In this document: piece by piece, positions 29,601-39,650 of the stretch
How positions within the stretch are numbered: the first letter of the stretch is position 1
How the letters are laid out: the number at the start of each line of letters is the position of its first letter
DNA from: Shewanella vesiculosa
GTDB lineage: Bacteria > Pseudomonadota > Gammaproteobacteria > Enterobacterales > Shewanellaceae
Length of the DNA stretch: 64,000 nt
Assembly: GCF_021560015.1 (NCBI RefSeq)
Contig: NZ_CP073588.1
Location: 1,612,001-1,676,000 of the forward strand
Reading direction: 5' to 3'
Translations under genes and position numbers: made by a program
Notes under the pieces: generated by a model
Seen by the model: only the letters and a program-made list of their open reading frames with translations
Told to the model about the DNA's origin: nothing
Database searches by the model: none

Positions 29601-30539
29601 TTACTTTAAGGTTGCTTCAATTAAATGATGAATATCTTTAACTGCCTGCTCACCCGCTTCAATGGCCTCTTTGGCGCGATGAAACTCCATGGTGCCAATA
29701 TCAGCCACATCGGGCACAATACAAATATCAGGTGGCTCGCCCATTAAACGCGAACGTTTATGGCGTTGTTCTAAAATATCCATGGATTGTGACATCACCG
29801 CCAACATACCAGGATGAGATTTTGAGCTGCCCATGGCCAGCTTATCGGTTAAGCCACTCATGTACTCTTTGCCTTTCCCCCATAAATCCATAAAGCCGGT
29901 TTCAAGCTCACGCTTTTGTTCAATAGGTTCTGACTTACTGGCTTTACGGCTTTTTACTTGTTCTGGGATCAAATGCATTTGGCCTCGGCGATGAGCATTT
30001 AAATCTACCGCAATAACCACATCAACACCCATCGAACGGGCTAATGAAACAGGAACCGGATTGACGACTGCACCATCGACAACCCATCGATTACCTTGCT
30101 GCACGGGTGGTAAAAATCCAGGCATCGAACATGAAGCACGCACCGCATGGCGCAAGTCACCTTCTTTAAACCAAATCTCTTGCCCAGAATATAAATCTGT
30201 CGCCACCGCAGCAAACGGGCGCTGCAATTGTTCAATATTAAGGTCACCAATACGGTTAGCTAAAACATCAAACACTTTCTCACCACTAATAAGTCCGCCT
30301 TTACGCCAGCCTAAATCCATTAGGCCAAGTACATCCCAGCTTGAAAAGCCACTGACCCAAGTTTCAAGCTCAGCCAAATGATCATTGGCATAAGCTGCGC
30401 CGACTAACGCCCCCACCGAACAACCAGCCACTTTGTCTGGGTAAATGTCTAACTTGGCTAACCCATTCAATACCCCAATATGTGCCCAACCTTTAGCGGC
30501 TCCACTGCCTAGCGCTAATCCCACGGTGAGCTTTGTCAT
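29601..30539 (-). CDS. rssA: Patatin-like phospholipase RssA
   Basis: 312 residues, similar in length and order to E. coli RssA. The catalytic Ser-Asp dyad of the patatin fold is visible: Ser41 in GCSVGAL and Asp in VVDGAVVNPVPV. LALGSGAAKGWAHIGVL is the oxyanion loop. The C-terminal part carries DICIVPDVADIGTMEFHRAKEAIEAGE, the RssA tail. The in vivo substrate is not known. The frame opens five codons earlier, but AAGGA is best placed for ATG 30539. Confidence 0.92.
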   Translation of the reverse strand: MTKLTVGLALGSGAAKGWAHIGVLNGLAKLDIYPDKVAGCSVGALVGAAYANDHLAELETWVSGFSSWDVLGLMDLGWRKGGLISGEKVFDVLANRIGDLNIEQLQRPFAAVATDLYSGQEIWFKEGDLRHAVRASCSMPGFLPPVQQGNRWVVDGAVVNPVPVSLARSMGVDVVIAVDLNAHRRGQMHLIPEQVKSRKASKSEPIEQKRELETGFMDLWGKGKEYMSGLTDKLAMGSSKSHPGMLAVMSQSMDILEQRHKRSRLMGEPPDICIVPDVADIGTMEFHRAKEAIEAGEQAVKDIHHLIEATLK

Positions 30540-30722
30540 CTTTGTTCCTTCCATACTCTGTATTCATCTTTACCATAAAGCTCGGCTTAGTCGACCAATG
30601 ACCTCGTCGAACTCAGGCAATAATATAATGCTAAAAAATAGCATAACTAAAGCGACTCTTGTTGGCTATAGCAAGGTGAAACAGCTATAATCGTCGGCTT
30701 ACATTTTTTAGGGGATCTACCT

Positions 30723-32078
30723 TTGCAATTTACCGATTTTTCGTTGGACAAGCGCCTGCTTGACAGTTTAAAGCACCTTGGCATTTCTACGCCTACCGAT
30801 GTTCAAGCGCAAGCACTTCCCATTGCCTTATCAGGTAAAGATTTAATGGCATCGTCTAAAACCGGCTCAGGTAAAACCTTAGCGTTTTTGTTGCCTGCTA
30901 TGCAGCGAGTGATATCCACCAGAGCATTGTCGAAAAAAGATCCGCGGGTATTGATTTTGTTACCTACGCGAGAACTCGCCCAACAAGTTTATGGCCAATT
31001 ACGTTTATTAGTTGCTAATACTCAATATAAAGCCATTAGCGTACTTGGTGGTGAGAACTTTAACGACCAAGCTAAAGCCTTGGCCAGAGATCCGCATTTT
31101 ATCGTTGCCACACCAGGGCGTATTGCCGATCACTTACAACAACGCCACTTATATTTAAACGGCTTAGAATTGTTGGTGCTAGACGAAGCAGACCGCATGC
31201 TCGATTTAGGTTTTGCCCCGCAATTAAAAGCCATCAACGATGCCGCCGATCATAAACGTCGCCAAACCTTAATGTTTTCGGCCACTTTAGATCATGACAG
31301 CATAGGTGATATTGCAGCAACATTACTGAAAACCCCAAGCCATGTCTCCATTGGTGAGTCTTACAGTGAACACAAAGATATTGAACAACGGATTATTTTG
31401 GTTGACCATTTAGACCATAAACAAGCCTTGTTGCAGCATATATTAAGCCAAGAACAGCATAAGCAAGTGATTGTATTTACCGCGACGCGTTCAGATACAG
31501 ACCGTTTAGCGACCCTGTTAGCCGCTCAAGGTTTTGCGACCTCAGCGCTCAGTGGTGATTTGAAGCAATCGGCTCGTAACCAGATTATGGATCAATTTGC
31601 TCGAGGCCAATCGCAAATACTGGTGACTACCGATGTGGCATCACGTGGCCTTGATTTAATCAACGTCTCCTTAGTGATTAACTTTGATATGCCAAAGTTT
31701 GCTGAAGAGTATGTCCATCGTATTGGCCGAACAGGTCGCGCAGGCGCTAAAGGCGATGCTGTGTCGTTTGTGGGCCCTAAAGATTGGGACAGCTTTAAAA
31801 AAATCCAACTATTTTTACGTAAAAACTTTGACTTCACTGTGGTTGAAGGTTTAAAAGCCAAATTTAATGGCCTAAAAGATAAGCCTCAAGCAGCTAAAGC
31901 CGGTACCAGTGCAAAAGCCGCCGTAACCAGCAATAGAGCTAGCGTGGCGAAAAAAGCCAAAGCAGCCCCTAAGAGTGATAAACGCTTTATTACCGGGGTT
32001 GATGTGGGTGATGCACCTGTGCGCCGTAAAGTTAAACCGATTGTCATTATTGAAGACGACGGAACAACAGAAGACTAA
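30723..32078 (+). CDS. DEAD-box RNA helicase (SrmB-like)
   Basis: 451 residues. Helicase motifs in order: Q (PTDVQAQALP), I (SSKTGSGKT), Ia (LLPTRELAQQ), II (LDEADRMLDLG), III (SATLD), IV (VIVFTAT), V (TDVASRGLDL), VI (HRIGRTGRAG). The C-terminal 75 residues are lysine and alanine rich, a probable RNA-binding tail. It belongs to the SrmB/RhlE-like branch of bacterial RNA helicases used in ribosome assembly or RNA decay; the exact orthologue cannot be fixed. The start is a TTG with AGGGG eight bases upstream. Confidence 0.9.
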   Translation: MQFTDFSLDKRLLDSLKHLGISTPTDVQAQALPIALSGKDLMASSKTGSGKTLAFLLPAMQRVISTRALSKKDPRVLILLPTRELAQQVYGQLRLLVANTQYKAISVLGGENFNDQAKALARDPHFIVATPGRIADHLQQRHLYLNGLELLVLDEADRMLDLGFAPQLKAINDAADHKRRQTLMFSATLDHDSIGDIAATLLKTPSHVSIGESYSEHKDIEQRIILVDHLDHKQALLQHILSQEQHKQVIVFTATRSDTDRLATLLAAQGFATSALSGDLKQSARNQIMDQFARGQSQILVTTDVASRGLDLINVSLVINFDMPKFAEEYVHRIGRTGRAGAKGDAVSFVGPKDWDSFKKIQLFLRKNFDFTVVEGLKAKFNGLKDKPQAAKAGTSAKAAVTSNRASVAKKAKAAPKSDKRFITGVDVGDAPVRRKVKPIVIIEDDGTTED

Positions 32079-32209
32079 ACGGCACATCAATCGCTGATAA
32101 ACTGCGATGACAGAATTATCAATGTAGGGCAGAACACTGCCTTACAACAAATGAACAATAACGAGCATGCTAACAGCATTATCGTATGAATAAACCAGTA
32201 AGGATTAAC

Positions 32210-32647
32210 ATGAAAATTTGTGGTGTGGAATTAAAAGGCGGCGAAGCCATTATCTGTTTACTGACCTATGAAGGCGAAACGTTTAACGTGCCAGCATGTC
32301 GTAAAGTTTCATTTAGTATTTCACAATCAGCTAGCACTGAATCCATTCGTGAATTTGATTTTGCGTTTAAAAAACTAATGAGCGATTATAAAGTTGATGA
32401 AATCGCCATTATTGAACGTGAGCAAAAAGGTAAATTTGCTGGTAGTGCCACCAGCTTCAAACTTGAAGCTACACTACAATTAATGGACCTTCCGGTTTCG
32501 CTTATTTCTCCTTTAACCATTAAAGAGCAACTAAAGCGCAACCCACCACAAGTTGACTTTGACTCATTGGACCTAAAACGCGTCCAGTTAAATGCTTTTG
32601 ACGTTGCTTATGTTCAACATAATCGACTCATTTTCGGTAAAGTGTAA
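32210..32647 (+). CDS. DUF3010 family protein
   Basis: 145 residues. MKICGVELKGGEAIICLL, then FDFAFKKLMSDYKVDEIAIIEREQKGKFAGSATSFKLEA, is a strongly conserved gammaproteobacterial family (DUF3010) with no known function. The pattern resembles an RNase H-like fold with IIEREQKG as a possible acidic strand, but that is only an inference. ATG 32210 is used because AAGGA stands five bases ahead; the frame begins 8 codons earlier. Confidence 0.85.
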   Translation: MKICGVELKGGEAIICLLTYEGETFNVPACRKVSFSISQSASTESIREFDFAFKKLMSDYKVDEIAIIEREQKGKFAGSATSFKLEATLQLMDLPVSLISPLTIKEQLKRNPPQVDFDSLDLKRVQLNAFDVAYVQHNRLIFGKV

Positions 32648-32724
32648 ACACAGAACCTTTGTATTGTGGCGTTACCCATACCAAAAAAACGGTCGCGGTA
32701 GCGCCAGAACTAATCAGTTGATTT

Positions 32725-33369
32725 ATGACAGACACTAAAACTAAAACGCTCAAAGCCCCGCCTAAAATGCCAGTCAAATCGGCGAGCCAGTCATTAAAAC
32801 CAAAAGCAGACTTCAGCCTGCTAGTCACTAGCGCAGATATCAAAAAACAGCAGAGTGAACAGAGCCCTTTACGTTACCTAAACGGTTATCGGCCTGATGT
32901 GGTTGATAAAATCCGCCAATTGGTTGATACCAATGCATTGGGTGATCACTTTCTAACCCGCTACCCCAAAGTACACCAAGTACGTACAGACAAAGCCTTA
33001 TATGATATGGCCATCGCATTAAAAAACACCTATATGCGTCAGTCAGACCCATTAGCCAAAGTCATTTTTGATGAAAAAATTAGCTTGAGCCATCACGCGC
33101 TAGGTTTGCATTCTTATGTTAATCGCCGTCAAGGCAATAAAGTCAAAGCCAAAAATGAGATTAGAATAGCCTCACACTTAAAACATATTCCGTTTGAGCT
33201 TTTACAAATGGTCTTGGTGCACGAACTGGCCCACTTGCGCGAAAAAGAACACAACAAAGCTTTTTATCAGCTGTGTACTTTTATGCTCGCCGATTACCAT
33301 CAATTAGAATTTGATATGCGAGTATGGTTAGTCGCTGAAGAAGTTGGCCAATCGCCCTACGGAAAATAA
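32725..33369 (+). CDS. YgjP-like (DUF45/M48-type) metal-dependent hydrolase
   Basis: 214 residues. A HExxH zinc motif sits in MVLVHELAHLREKEHNKAFY, with a third His (the H of EHNK) in place, as in the YgjP/WLM-type metallopeptidase family. The N-terminal 45 residues are lysine-rich and unconserved-looking. Substrate unknown. It converges with the GGDEF/EAL gene with 14 bases between stops and is only 77 bases after DUF3010. Confidence 0.85.
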   Translation: MTDTKTKTLKAPPKMPVKSASQSLKPKADFSLLVTSADIKKQQSEQSPLRYLNGYRPDVVDKIRQLVDTNALGDHFLTRYPKVHQVRTDKALYDMAIALKNTYMRQSDPLAKVIFDEKISLSHHALGLHSYVNRRQGNKVKAKNEIRIASHLKHIPFELLQMVLVHELAHLREKEHNKAFYQLCTFMLADYHQLEFDMRVWLVAEEVGQSPYGK

Positions 33370-33383
33370 TCGAAGGATTTTAA

Positions 33384-35942
33384 TCATTGCCAACTCGCAT
33401 CAGGCTTCCAGTTATTCATCCACGCGGGGATATCACAGGCAGGCATAGGTCTGGCAATGCCATAACCTTGTGCTAATTCACAGCCTAGTTGTAATAATGC
33501 AGTGCCATGTTCAACGGTTTCAACACCTTCAGCAATCACGTCACGTTTAAATGATTTCGCTAGGGCGATTACGCCTTCAACAATGGCGAAATCGTCAATA
33601 TTACTCAACATGTCTTTGACAAAGCTCTGATCTATCTTAATCAAACTGGCAGGCAAGCGCCTAAGGTAAGTTAGCGACGAATATCCAGTGCCGAAATCAT
33701 CTAAAGCAAAATGGACACCTAGGCTCATGCAGTCATTCATGATAATTGACACATGATTAACATCTTCTAATGCGCTGGTTTCCAGCATCTCTAGCTCTAA
33801 ATAGCGAGGCTCAACATTGGGGTGGGCAGCGAGAAGATCCGTTAACGTCTGTATGAAGCCAGGTTGCATTAATTGTACTGCCGCAATGTTAACACTAGTA
33901 CTTACCGGGAGATCAAGCGCCATAGCTTGCCATTGGCCGATTTGTGTTAATGCGGTATCAATAACCCATTCACCTATTTCAATCATCATGGTGTGATTTT
34001 CAATTACAGGCAAAAACTCGATTGGACTTAATAATCCGCGCTCTGGATGTTGCCAACGAATAAGCGCCTCAACGCCCACCACTGTGCCTATCTTCATATT
34101 AACTTTAGGTTGGTAATAGAGGACAAACTGATGGTGATCTAAAGCATAGCGAATAGCCTCTAGACTTTCTCGTTGTACTTTAACGGCATCATCTTGCGCG
34201 GTATCAAATAAATGATAGCGATTCTTGCCGGATTCTTTAGCCATATACATAGCTTGATCGGCATGCCTCATCAGTAAATCAGCATCTACATTATCTCGCG
34301 GATAAAGCGTAACACCAATACTGGCGGATATATTGAGTACCACACCACTAACGGTTACAGGCTCTGACGCGGCCAATAATAGCCGCTCCAATACTGGCTC
34401 ACAATCTTCAACTTTGGCTAAATCGGCCAACACCGCGACAAATTCATCACCGCCAATGCGGCTTAAGCTGTCACCTTCGCGAAGCGCCTCTTTCATCCGG
34501 ATCGATAGTGCAATAAGCAGTTCATCACCGATATCATGCCCATAGGCATCGTTGACCGTTTTAAAACCATCTAAATCTAGAAATACCACCGCTAAGGACT
34601 GCCCGTGTCGCCTGCACTGCAGCATGGCTTGAGATAATCTGTCTGCCAGCAATACCCGATTGGGCAAATTGGTCAGTACATCATAATGAGCAATACGTTC
34701 TAATTGTTCTTGATGCTGCTTCATCGGCGTAATGTCGCTCGCTAAAGAGACATAATGGGTCGTTATACCGTTTGCATCACGAACTGCACTGATGGTCTGC
34801 ATTACTGCATACACTTCATTATTTTTACGGTGATTCCAAATTTCGCCATACCAGTATCCTTCGTTGACGATGGCTTGCCACATATCAACATAGAACTCTG
34901 GTGATTGACGTTCTGACTTGAGAATGCGAGGAGTTTTCCCTATCGCCTCTTCACGGCTGTAACCTGTGATGTCACTGAAGGTCTTATTGACTTCGATAAT
35001 AAGACCTTCAGCATCCGTGATCATAATGCTTTCACGAGCATGAGTGAATACCTTGGCGGCAAGGGCTAATTGTTTTACGCGCTGCTCTTTCTCTGCGTTG
35101 GCCAGAACCAACTCATCTGCCCGCTTATCTTTCTCTTGGTTTTGAAAAGCCAGCTCTATGTTAGCAAGGGCTAGCTCATTAGCACGTTGTTCTTTGTCTG
35201 CGTTGGCCAGAACCAACTCGTCTGCCCGCTTATCTTTCTCTTGGTTTTGAAAGGCCAGCTCTATGTTAGCAAGGGCTAATTCGTTGGCGCGCTGTTCTTT
35301 GTCTGCGTTAGCCAGAACCAACTCGTCTGCCCGCTTATCTTTCTCTTGGTTTTGAAAGGCGAGCTCTTTGTTAGCTCGGTTTTGACTATCTTCAGCTTGT
35401 TTTCTATCACTGATGTCAATCATAGCGGCAAGACAGTCTGTGCCAGTGATACCGAGATTAGCCTCAATATCGAGCCAAAGCGTATTATTACTCACTTGGC
35501 CTAATACTTCGCAAGATTGAATACCACTACCGCTAAAGGCTTTTCCTAAGCAACGTTTAAAAATTTCACGATATTGTGCTGTGACATAGTGTGAAAACGG
35601 TTTGCCGACTAAGTGATCACGATCAATACCCAATAGGCTGGCACCTCGTAAATTGACTTGACTAATCATGCCATTGAGATCAAATACAAAGTAAGCAATC
35701 GGAGCAAATTCAAATAACTCGGTGTAACGATAATATAACCGTTCTGTTATCCGAGCTTGCTTTAACTCCTCATTTTGCATTTCCAATTCAATCTGATGAA
35801 CCTGCAACTCATGGAGCATCTTTTTGGCTTCATAGTCACTAGAAGGAGATTGCGTATCACTAGTTTGTTTTTTCAGTTTAGCTTCCGCACGCTCACGTAG
35901 CACTTTGGTAGACTGCTTGGCTGACTTAGGAGTAGTCTTCAT
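33384..35942 (-). CDS. PAS-coiled coil-PAS-GGDEF-EAL protein
   Basis: 852 residues. A leader with LHELQVHQIELEMQNEEL, then PAS1 (about 70-185), a long coiled coil containing three copies of a 35-residue repeat (about 190-295), PAS2 (LIIEVNKTFSDITGYSREEAIG), GGDEF (LDGFKTVNDAYGHDIGDELL, RIGGDEFVAVL) and EAL (VGVEALIRWQHPERG, DDFGTGYSSLTYLRRLPA, AEGVETVEHG). Both catalytic signatures look intact, so it may make or degrade c-di-GMP. Its start overlaps the CheB-CheR gene by four bases (ATGA). No membrane segments were seen, so it is probably cytoplasmic. Confidence 0.94.
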   Translation of the reverse strand: MKTTPKSAKQSTKVLRERAEAKLKKQTSDTQSPSSDYEAKKMLHELQVHQIELEMQNEELKQARITERLYYRYTELFEFAPIAYFVFDLNGMISQVNLRGASLLGIDRDHLVGKPFSHYVTAQYREIFKRCLGKAFSGSGIQSCEVLGQVSNNTLWLDIEANLGITGTDCLAAMIDISDRKQAEDSQNRANKELAFQNQEKDKRADELVLANADKEQRANELALANIELAFQNQEKDKRADELVLANADKEQRANELALANIELAFQNQEKDKRADELVLANAEKEQRVKQLALAAKVFTHARESIMITDAEGLIIEVNKTFSDITGYSREEAIGKTPRILKSERQSPEFYVDMWQAIVNEGYWYGEIWNHRKNNEVYAVMQTISAVRDANGITTHYVSLASDITPMKQHQEQLERIAHYDVLTNLPNRVLLADRLSQAMLQCRRHGQSLAVVFLDLDGFKTVNDAYGHDIGDELLIALSIRMKEALREGDSLSRIGGDEFVAVLADLAKVEDCEPVLERLLLAASEPVTVSGVVLNISASIGVTLYPRDNVDADLLMRHADQAMYMAKESGKNRYHLFDTAQDDAVKVQRESLEAIRYALDHHQFVLYYQPKVNMKIGTVVGVEALIRWQHPERGLLSPIEFLPVIENHTMMIEIGEWVIDTALTQIGQWQAMALDLPVSTSVNIAAVQLMQPGFIQTLTDLLAAHPNVEPRYLELEMLETSALEDVNHVSIIMNDCMSLGVHFALDDFGTGYSSLTYLRRLPASLIKIDQSFVKDMLSNIDDFAIVEGVIALAKSFKRDVIAEGVETVEHGTALLQLGCELAQGYGIARPMPACDIPAWMNNWKPDASWQ
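35061..35372 (-). repeat. 105-bp tandem repeat inside the GGDEF/EAL gene
   Basis: About three copies of a 105-bp unit, with identical landmarks at 35101, 35206 and 35311. It encodes a 35-residue heptad-like unit including KDKRADELVLANA and EQRANELALANI, so the unit keeps coiled-coil register. Confidence 0.93.
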
Positions 35943-38518
35943 AAGCTAGGCCTGATCTTACGTAACTCTGATTCAAGCAGCTTGGCTTCACTGATATCGG
36001 TAAAGGTGATCACCACACCATCAATTACATCATCTTGGGTACGGTAAGGCATGATACGGACTTTGAACCAGCGTTGGTTTTTAGCGGTTATTTCTTTTTC
36101 GATGAAGATAAGCGTCTTCAATACTTCCTTTGAATCCTCTTGTAGCAGGACATAATCTAATTCCGTAACGATATCAGACAACGCACGGCCCACATCACTT
36201 TGGATAAGCTTAAATAAATGCGTCGCATAGTTAGTGAAGCGGCGAACATGCAGTTCATTATCCAGAAAAATGGTGGCAATTTGAGTACTATTAAGCAGAT
36301 TTTTCATGTCGTTATTGACCCATGACAAATCATCCACTTTTGATTGCAGCTCATTATTGACGGTTTGCAATTCTTCATTCATTGACTGCATCTCTTCTTT
36401 GGATGTGGTCAATTCTTCATTGGTGGATTGCAATTCCTCATTGGCAGATTGCAGCTCTTCATTGGCAGACCTTAGCTCTTCTTGAGAAGATTGCATTTGT
36501 TCGCGAAGTGATTGTATTTCGTCATAGGCCTGTTGCAGTTCGGCCTGAGTTTCTTTGGCTAGTGAATCGCTTTTTCTACGCGGATATGGGGGCGGTGTCG
36601 CCACCTCAGTAAAGACCACCATCATCAAGCCGAGCAAAGCTTTTGGTTTAGAAATAGCTTGTACGGTCAAATTGATCGTACATGTGTCTATGCTTAGATT
36701 TTTAATGATTACGGGATCGACTTGCATCTGGGCATTCTTCATAGCCAGGTCAAGTTGATATTGCAGTTCTTCACGCACCATCACATGAATATTCCAGTTG
36801 GCTTTTCCTGCCGCGGGTTCTAAATATTTTCCAGTGCGGCCATTAATATAAATAATGTCACCTGCCGCATTAACCAAAACCGCTGCTGGAGAAAAGTGCT
36901 GTAGGAGAAGTTGATCTGCCTGCATTTGTAGATTAGTAATCGTTGTAGTCATCTTACTGGTTCTCTCAGGTTCACTTTCTACCAAAGATATAATCGGAAA
37001 TATCCTGGGTAAAAAGTCGACTTCCGTCTGCGGTGCAGGGCCATCAATGCGGGTGTATATGCGTGTATTTTCTTTGAGCTCTGAGAACAACGAAGTGTAA
37101 TGACCAATGGTTTCAGCACTTCCCAAAATTAACATACCTTGAGAAGTTAATGAGTAGTGGAACAAGGGGATTAACTTTTTTTGTAATTCCGGTCCCAAAT
37201 AAATCAGCAGATTACGACAGGTAACAATATCTAACTTAGTGAACGGTGGATCCATGATGATATTTTGTGGCGCAAAAATGACCATGTCTCGAATGCGCTT
37301 ATTGATGCGATAACCACTTCCATCTTTAATGAAGTATCGATTCAATTGCTCTGGCGAGACATCAGCCTCAATACTTGCTGGGTAATAACCTTTTCGTGCA
37401 ACATTGATGGCATCCTCACCAAGATCAGTTGCAAATACCTGTAGTGTGAAATGCCCTTTTGGCTTAACGTCATCCAATACATCCATAATCGTCATCGCAA
37501 GCGAGTAAGCCTCCTCGCCGGTAGAACAAGCCGTTACCCATGCTCGAAGTTGTTTACCTTGTGGATAATGGGCTAACAGTGCAGGAAGTGAGACGCGCTT
37601 AAGCTGCGCCCACACTTTTTGGTCTCGAAAAAAATGAGTAACGCCTATCAATATTTCTTTGAACAGCAGGTCTTGCTCTTGCGGATTATCACGCAAATAG
37701 TGCGCGTAAAGTTCAATGTTTTTAAGCTGATGCAAATCCATACGTCTTTCTATACGACGATAGATAGTATTTTTCTTGTACAGTGAAAAGTCATTACCAC
37801 TGCGTCCACGTAAGATAATAATGATCCGCTCAAGCGCGCTTGTTGACATGAGCTCCGCACTCGACTCAAAATCGTTTGGCACACCGCGAGGGCTATGTTT
37901 GAGAAAAGCGATAATCTGTTCTGGTAAAGCTTCAGCAGGAGCAACGATGTCAGCCAGTCCAGTATTAATCGCGCTATAAGGCATTGAATCAAATTTGGCA
38001 AACTCAGGTGACTGCACCACAGACACCCCAGCATTTTCTTTAATGGCGCGTAAACCTAGGGTGCCATCAGACCCCATACCAGACAAAATAACCCCTACAG
38101 CCCGCTCATTCTGATCATTAGCCAAGGCCCGAAAAAAGAAATCAATCGGTAAACGCAATCCGCGACTGGCGGTTGGATCAAGTAGAAATAGCGATCCGTG
38201 AAGCATAGATAAATCTTTATTAGGTGGTATCACATATACACAGTTCGGCTTAACTTCCATCCCATTGCTGGCTTGGGTGACTTTCATTAAGGTCGTGCGT
38301 TGCAAAAGCTCAGGCATAATGCTTTTGCGAGTTGGGTCAAGGTGTTGAATAACAACAAATGCAATACTGCTGGGAGTTAATACATGGGAAAAAAAATCTG
38401 CCAATGCTTCCAAGCCACCAGCTGAAGCACCAATACCCACAATGATAGGTGTATTCACCACAGCCAACCTACTGTAATCCTTAAGTGGCTTAGTCAATGT
38501 TTTACTTTGGTTTTTCAT
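35939..38518 (-). CDS. CheB-CheR-PAS hybrid sensor protein
   Basis: 859 residues. An N-terminal CheB methylesterase (about 22-210) shows VGIGASAGGLEALADFF, VIQHLDPTRKS and LSGMGSDGTLGLRAI, with Ser, His and Asp catalytic sites. A CheR methyltransferase follows (about 230-490; WVTACSTGEEAYSLAM, VFATDLGEDAINVARKG, FDIVTCRNLLIYL-like DIVTCRNLLIYLGPE). A coiled coil rich in NEELQSANEEL units (about 645-735) and a PAS domain (NSTQIATIFLDNELHVRRF) end it. Such CheBR fusions occur in proteobacterial sensory pathways, but no receiver is present. It is coupled to the GGDEF/EAL gene. Confidence 0.93.
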   Translation of the reverse strand: MKNQSKTLTKPLKDYSRLAVVNTPIIVGIGASAGGLEALADFFSHVLTPSSIAFVVIQHLDPTRKSIMPELLQRTTLMKVTQASNGMEVKPNCVYVIPPNKDLSMLHGSLFLLDPTASRGLRLPIDFFFRALANDQNERAVGVILSGMGSDGTLGLRAIKENAGVSVVQSPEFAKFDSMPYSAINTGLADIVAPAEALPEQIIAFLKHSPRGVPNDFESSAELMSTSALERIIIILRGRSGNDFSLYKKNTIYRRIERRMDLHQLKNIELYAHYLRDNPQEQDLLFKEILIGVTHFFRDQKVWAQLKRVSLPALLAHYPQGKQLRAWVTACSTGEEAYSLAMTIMDVLDDVKPKGHFTLQVFATDLGEDAINVARKGYYPASIEADVSPEQLNRYFIKDGSGYRINKRIRDMVIFAPQNIIMDPPFTKLDIVTCRNLLIYLGPELQKKLIPLFHYSLTSQGMLILGSAETIGHYTSLFSELKENTRIYTRIDGPAPQTEVDFLPRIFPIISLVESEPERTSKMTTTITNLQMQADQLLLQHFSPAAVLVNAAGDIIYINGRTGKYLEPAAGKANWNIHVMVREELQYQLDLAMKNAQMQVDPVIIKNLSIDTCTINLTVQAISKPKALLGLMMVVFTEVATPPPYPRRKSDSLAKETQAELQQAYDEIQSLREQMQSSQEELRSANEELQSANEELQSTNEELTTSKEEMQSMNEELQTVNNELQSKVDDLSWVNNDMKNLLNSTQIATIFLDNELHVRRFTNYATHLFKLIQSDVGRALSDIVTELDYVLLQEDSKEVLKTLIFIEKEITAKNQRWFKVRIMPYRTQDDVIDGVVITFTDISEAKLLESELRKIRPSL

Positions 38519-39057
38519 TGGGTGAGCTTTTTATTATGCATGCATTGATTGTAGACGAATTAATCAGACAAGTATGTCAACTCAATCACTGCGGGACAGT
38601 AATTTATCCATTAAACCTACCTTTGGCCTAAATATGAGTGACTTTATTAACGCAGACCTTTGTTTGTTGATAAAAAGCGTCTAAGTTTGTGCGTGAAACG
38701 GTGAGGCGGTTTATTTTTAAAAGTGCTTAGCTTGTACTTTTAGCGGTCAAATAAATTGAACACCGTTTTCGATTTTTTTCTTAAGGTTATGAGTACCGAA
38801 AACGGATAAAAGCTACAGAGCTAAGTGATTGAGGGCATATCTCTGAGGCGGTCGAAAACAGCAACTATTCCGGAGTCTCCCATTAAATTCATCTCAACAT
38901 CATAAATACTTATATATTTATTACCCCCTGCCGAAGGCAATTGATTGTATTTAATTGATGCTCTAAACAAGCTTTGAGACATAACACAGAGGTGGCAAAG
39001 ATGTCTGAGTTTGAGGGCAAACTGTTGGTGTATCCCCCCCATCTCGGTTATATGAAC
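38519..39057. other. Intergenic region upstream of the CheBR gene
   Basis: About 540 bases. Two inverted repeats are visible: AAAAGT/ACTTTT at 38718-38740 and a longer-spaced CCGTTTTCG/CGAAAACGG at 38763-38805. A short frame at 38821-39042 has no support. Part of it must be the promoter for the CheBR operon. Confidence 0.4.
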
Positions 39058-39650
39058 TTAGACATGCACCTGTTTTTGACTATTTGAAGTACTTAGCGCT
39101 GATATTCTCATAAATAGAATGAGTGCCAACAATGGCAAAGCACTGCCAATTGCCGCGACGTAAATCCAACCACCATGGGCATACACAACACTGGCCAATA
39201 TAGAACCAAGGGCGCCACCAATAAAAATACTCGTCATATATAGCGCATTCAAATGACCACGACTGTGTGGATCAAGTGTGTAGACGGCTCGCTGACCTAG
39301 CACCATATTCATTTGCACGGCAAAGTCGAGTAATACGCCGGTTAGCGCCAGAAATATCACACCATACGGCAGGTTAAAAAAACCCGGAACAAAACTAATC
39401 ACGGCTAGCACCATGGCAAACTTTGAGATTTTTCGGTGTGCCCCGCATCCGCCATTCGTCCCGCAATAGGCGCAGCAACAGCACCTATTGCACCAACTAA
39501 TGCAAACAACGCAATTTGCGTTTGGCTTAACCCGTAGACATATGACAACAGTAATGGCGCAGCGGTCCAAAACAAGCTGAATGATGCAAACATTAACCCT
39601 TGATACAAAGCACGCTGGCGTAATAAGGGATAGCGCTTAAATGGCACTAC
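39058..39650 (-). pseudogene. MFS transporter, 5'-truncated and frameshifted
   Basis: The minus strand encodes only the second half of a major facilitator superfamily permease: ALYQGLMFASFSLFWTAAPLLL, VGAIGAVAAPIAGRMADAG, then after a frame change near 39430 ISKFAMVLAVISFVPGFFN, GQRAVYTLDPHSRGHLNALYM and a last membrane helix. Six membrane helices remain of twelve. It begins right at the stop codon of the XenA-like gene, so the first ~200 residues are gone. A single indel in an A5 run explains the internal break. It is non-functional as written. Confidence 0.75.

Noticed and set aside
32124..32145. GTAGGGCAG/CTGCCTTAC hairpin after the DEAD-box gene as a terminator
   Set aside because: A short stem with one mismatch and no T tract; too weak to call.
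38821..39042. Minus-strand open frame in the region upstream of the CheBR operon
   Set aside because: No recognisable domain. A short GTTTTCGA/CCTCAG resemblance to the flank of the 51.5-kb repeat was seen but is too brief to support homology.
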